Source of the DNA: DATHSY01 sp046729855 | GTDB lineage: Bacteria > Actinomycetota > UBA4738 > HRBIN12 | DNA length: 24,040 bases | NCBI GenBank assembly: GCA_046729855.1 | Contig: JBKPHM010000014.1 | Coordinates: 1 to 24,040, forward strand | Reading direction: 5' to 3' | Part shown: positions 22,682 to 24,040 of the stretch, piece by piece | Numbering within the stretch: the stretch's first letter is position 1 | How the letters are laid out: the number at the start of each line of letters is the position of its first letter | Translations under genes and position numbers: made by a program | The notes under the pieces: model-generated | What the model was told of the DNA's origin: nothing | What the model saw: only the letters and a program-made list of their open reading frames with translations | Database searches by the model: none

Positions 22682-24010
22682 GTGCGGTTCATCGGCTTGG
22701 ACGTTCACAAGGACTTCTGCGAGGTGGCCGTGGCGGAGGGCGCCTCGTGCTGGAGCGGTCCCCGCGTGCGCTCGACGCCTCAGGACCTGGAGATCTTCGG
22801 GCAGAGCCTGAGCCGCGACGATCACGTGGTGCTCGAGGCCACCGGAGGAGCCCTCGCCATCGCCCGGATCTTGGAGCGCCACGCCGGCCGGGTGGTGATC
22901 GCCAACCCCATGGCGGTCCGGGCGATCGCCTCGGCGAAGGCCAAGACCGACCGGCTCGACGCGCGGACCCTGGCCAGGCTCCTTCAGGCCGGGTTCCTGC
23001 CTGCGGTGTGGATGGGAGATGAGCGCACCCGGCTCCTTCGGCGTCTGGTGTCCCGGCACGCTCACCTGGTCAAGCAGCGCACCCAGGCCAAGAACCAGGT
23101 GCACGCCGTGCTCCAGCGAACGCTGAAAGGACGGCCCCCCGCGAGCGACCTCTTCGGCAAGCGCGGCCGGGCCTGGCTCGACGAGCAGGATCTGGCGGCG
23201 GATGAACGAGAGACGGTGCAGGCCGCGCTCCGCCACGTCGACTTCCTAGATGGCGAGCTCCGCCTGGTGGACCGAACGATCGCCGAGCAGATCCTTTCGT
23301 GGCCGGAGATCCGCCGGATCATGACGATCCCGGGGATGGGCGCCATGGCCGCGGCGGGGGTGATGGCCGCGATCGGGAACATCGCAAGGTTCCCAACGCC
23401 GCGTCACCTAGTGGGCTACCTCGGGCTGGATGCCCGGGTCCACCAGTCCGGATCGGCACCCGCCCACCACGGGAGGATCTCCAAGCAAGGGTCCTCCGAG
23501 GCGAGACACCTGTTGGTCGAGGCGGCCTGGGCGGCCGTACGCACCCCCGGACCGCTTCGGGCCTTCGGCGAACGCATCCGCGCCCGGCGAGGCGCCAACA
23601 TCGCCACGGTCGCCGTTGCCCGCAAGCTCGCCGTACTGTGCTGGCATCTGCTCACCCGGGAGGAGGACTACGCCTTCGGCCGGCCCTCTCTCCTGCGTGA
23701 GAAGATCCGACGCCTCGAGCTCACCGCAGGCGCCCCCAATCGCAACGGCTACCGCAACCCGGTTCGGATCTTCGCCACTCCCAAGCAGCACCGGCTGGAG
23801 CGGGAGCTCGGGGCCCAAGCGGAGAAGGCGTACCGGCGCTTCGTACGCGACTTCCGATCCGCACGAACGAAGGGTGCGGGCGCCACCAACGGGGCGCGCA
23901 TCTCTTCGGCCCTCGAGGGGGCAAGCAGCGCGGCAGAGACAAGCCCCAAACCCTGCTCTTTAGCTCGGGGTCACCCGCACCCTCCACATCGTGAAGAAGG
24001 AGCGTCCTAA
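22682..24010 (+). CDS. IS110-family transposase (DEDD recombinase)
   Basis: 442 residues from GTG 22682, with AGGAGG four bases upstream. The N-terminal RuvC-like domain has the acidic tetrad D7 (GLDVHK), E52 (LEATGG), D90 and D93 (TDRLDARTLARL). A coiled-coil-like middle region (about 115-200) leads to the C-terminal Tnp domain: PGMGAMAAAGVMAAIGNI and then VHQSGSAPAHHGRISKQG, where S256 is the likely nucleophilic serine by comparison with the family. The enzyme cuts and exchanges DNA guided by a structured RNA. The last 40 or so residues (low complexity, Ser/Ala/Pro/His) are an extension beyond the usual end. Long upstream and short downstream non-coding ends place it with the IS110 rather than the IS1111 subgroup. 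Confidence 0.92.
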   Translation: MRFIGLDVHKDFCEVAVAEGASCWSGPRVRSTPQDLEIFGQSLSRDDHVVLEATGGALAIARILERHAGRVVIANPMAVRAIASAKAKTDRLDARTLARLLQAGFLPAVWMGDERTRLLRRLVSRHAHLVKQRTQAKNQVHAVLQRTLKGRPPASDLFGKRGRAWLDEQDLAADERETVQAALRHVDFLDGELRLVDRTIAEQILSWPEIRRIMTIPGMGAMAAAGVMAAIGNIARFPTPRHLVGYLGLDARVHQSGSAPAHHGRISKQGSSEARHLLVEAAWAAVRTPGPLRAFGERIRARRGANIATVAVARKLAVLCWHLLTREEDYAFGRPSLLREKIRRLELTAGAPNRNGYRNPVRIFATPKQHRLERELGAQAEKAYRRFVRDFRSARTKGAGATNGARISSALEGASSAAETSPKPCSLARGHPHPPHREEGAS

Positions 24011-24023
24011 TGTCCACGCCGAG

Positions 24024-24029
24024 TTGACT
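24024..24029 (+). promoter_or_regulatory. -35 box (TTGACT) in the IS110 right end, for the circle-junction promoter
   Basis: TTGACT lies 11 bases from the window edge. In IS110 elements the excised circle joins right end to left end and creates a sigma-70 promoter. TGTAAT at 22578-22583 in the left end would be a fitting -10 if the joint leaves about 17 bases between them. Confidence 0.45.
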
Positions 24030-24040
24030 TTCATCCGTAG

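Larger units (their letters stand above)
22566..24040 (+). mobile_element. IS110-family insertion sequence (left boundary approximate, right end at or just beyond the window edge)
   Basis: It consists of a non-coding left end of roughly 110 bases or more, one DEDD transposase gene (22682-24010) and a short right end of at least 30 bases containing TTGACT at 24024-24029. No terminal inverted repeats were seen, as is usual for this family. The transposase gene is full length, with all catalytic residues and a good ribosome site, so the element may be active. It landed next to an older integrase remnant. Confidence 0.7.

Overview
The window is very GC-rich bacterial DNA with strongly G/C-biased third codon positions, many GTG starts and apparently leaderless promoters. 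With the gene families present (paired PYROXD2-like oxidoreductases, a PhoX/DUF839-like secreted protein, group II PLP decarboxylases), this best fits a high-GC Actinomycetota, possibly a deep-branching soil or groundwater lineage. Chloroflexota cannot be excluded. No rRNA, complete tRNA or CRISPR array was seen.

Positions 1-20753 are ordinary chromosome, densely coded on both strands. From the left: the 3' end of a SpoIID/LytB-domain protein with a frame break; a double-CDGSH iron-sulfur protein; a DedA membrane protein with a two-finger C2H2 protein; a small unknown; a PLP decarboxylase diverging from a class III aminotransferase and an AlkZ-related protein. Then comes a minus-strand series read from 12305 downwards: a second PLP decarboxylase, an Fpg/Nei glycosylase, a wrecked PhoX-like gene, adenosine deaminase and an MFS transporter. 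A UvrD/PcrA-type helicase runs the other way. Next are two tandem phytoene-desaturase-like flavoproteins, a divergent GcvT-like folate protein, an O-methyltransferase, a decayed short gene and a GNAT acetyltransferase.

From about 20754 to the end the character changes to an accessory zone: tandem palindromes that look like an insertion-sequence end, a fragment resembling the 3' end of a tRNA, a universal-stress-like gene, remnants of a membrane-protein tail and of an integrase C-terminus, and finally an apparently intact IS110-family element that runs to the right edge.

The most interesting item is the IS110 element. The non-coding stretch in front of its transposase contains a 9-nt word that recurs exactly at the element's right end, next to a TTGACT box. 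That is the arrangement expected of a bridge RNA donor guide and a circle-junction promoter. Other notable items are two copies of a TGACC-N3-GGTCA palindrome in one divergent promoter region, a repeated TANNNT-N6/7-start pattern pointing to leaderless mRNAs, and three decayed minus-strand genes in which every resolvable frame break is consistent with loss of one base, often a C.
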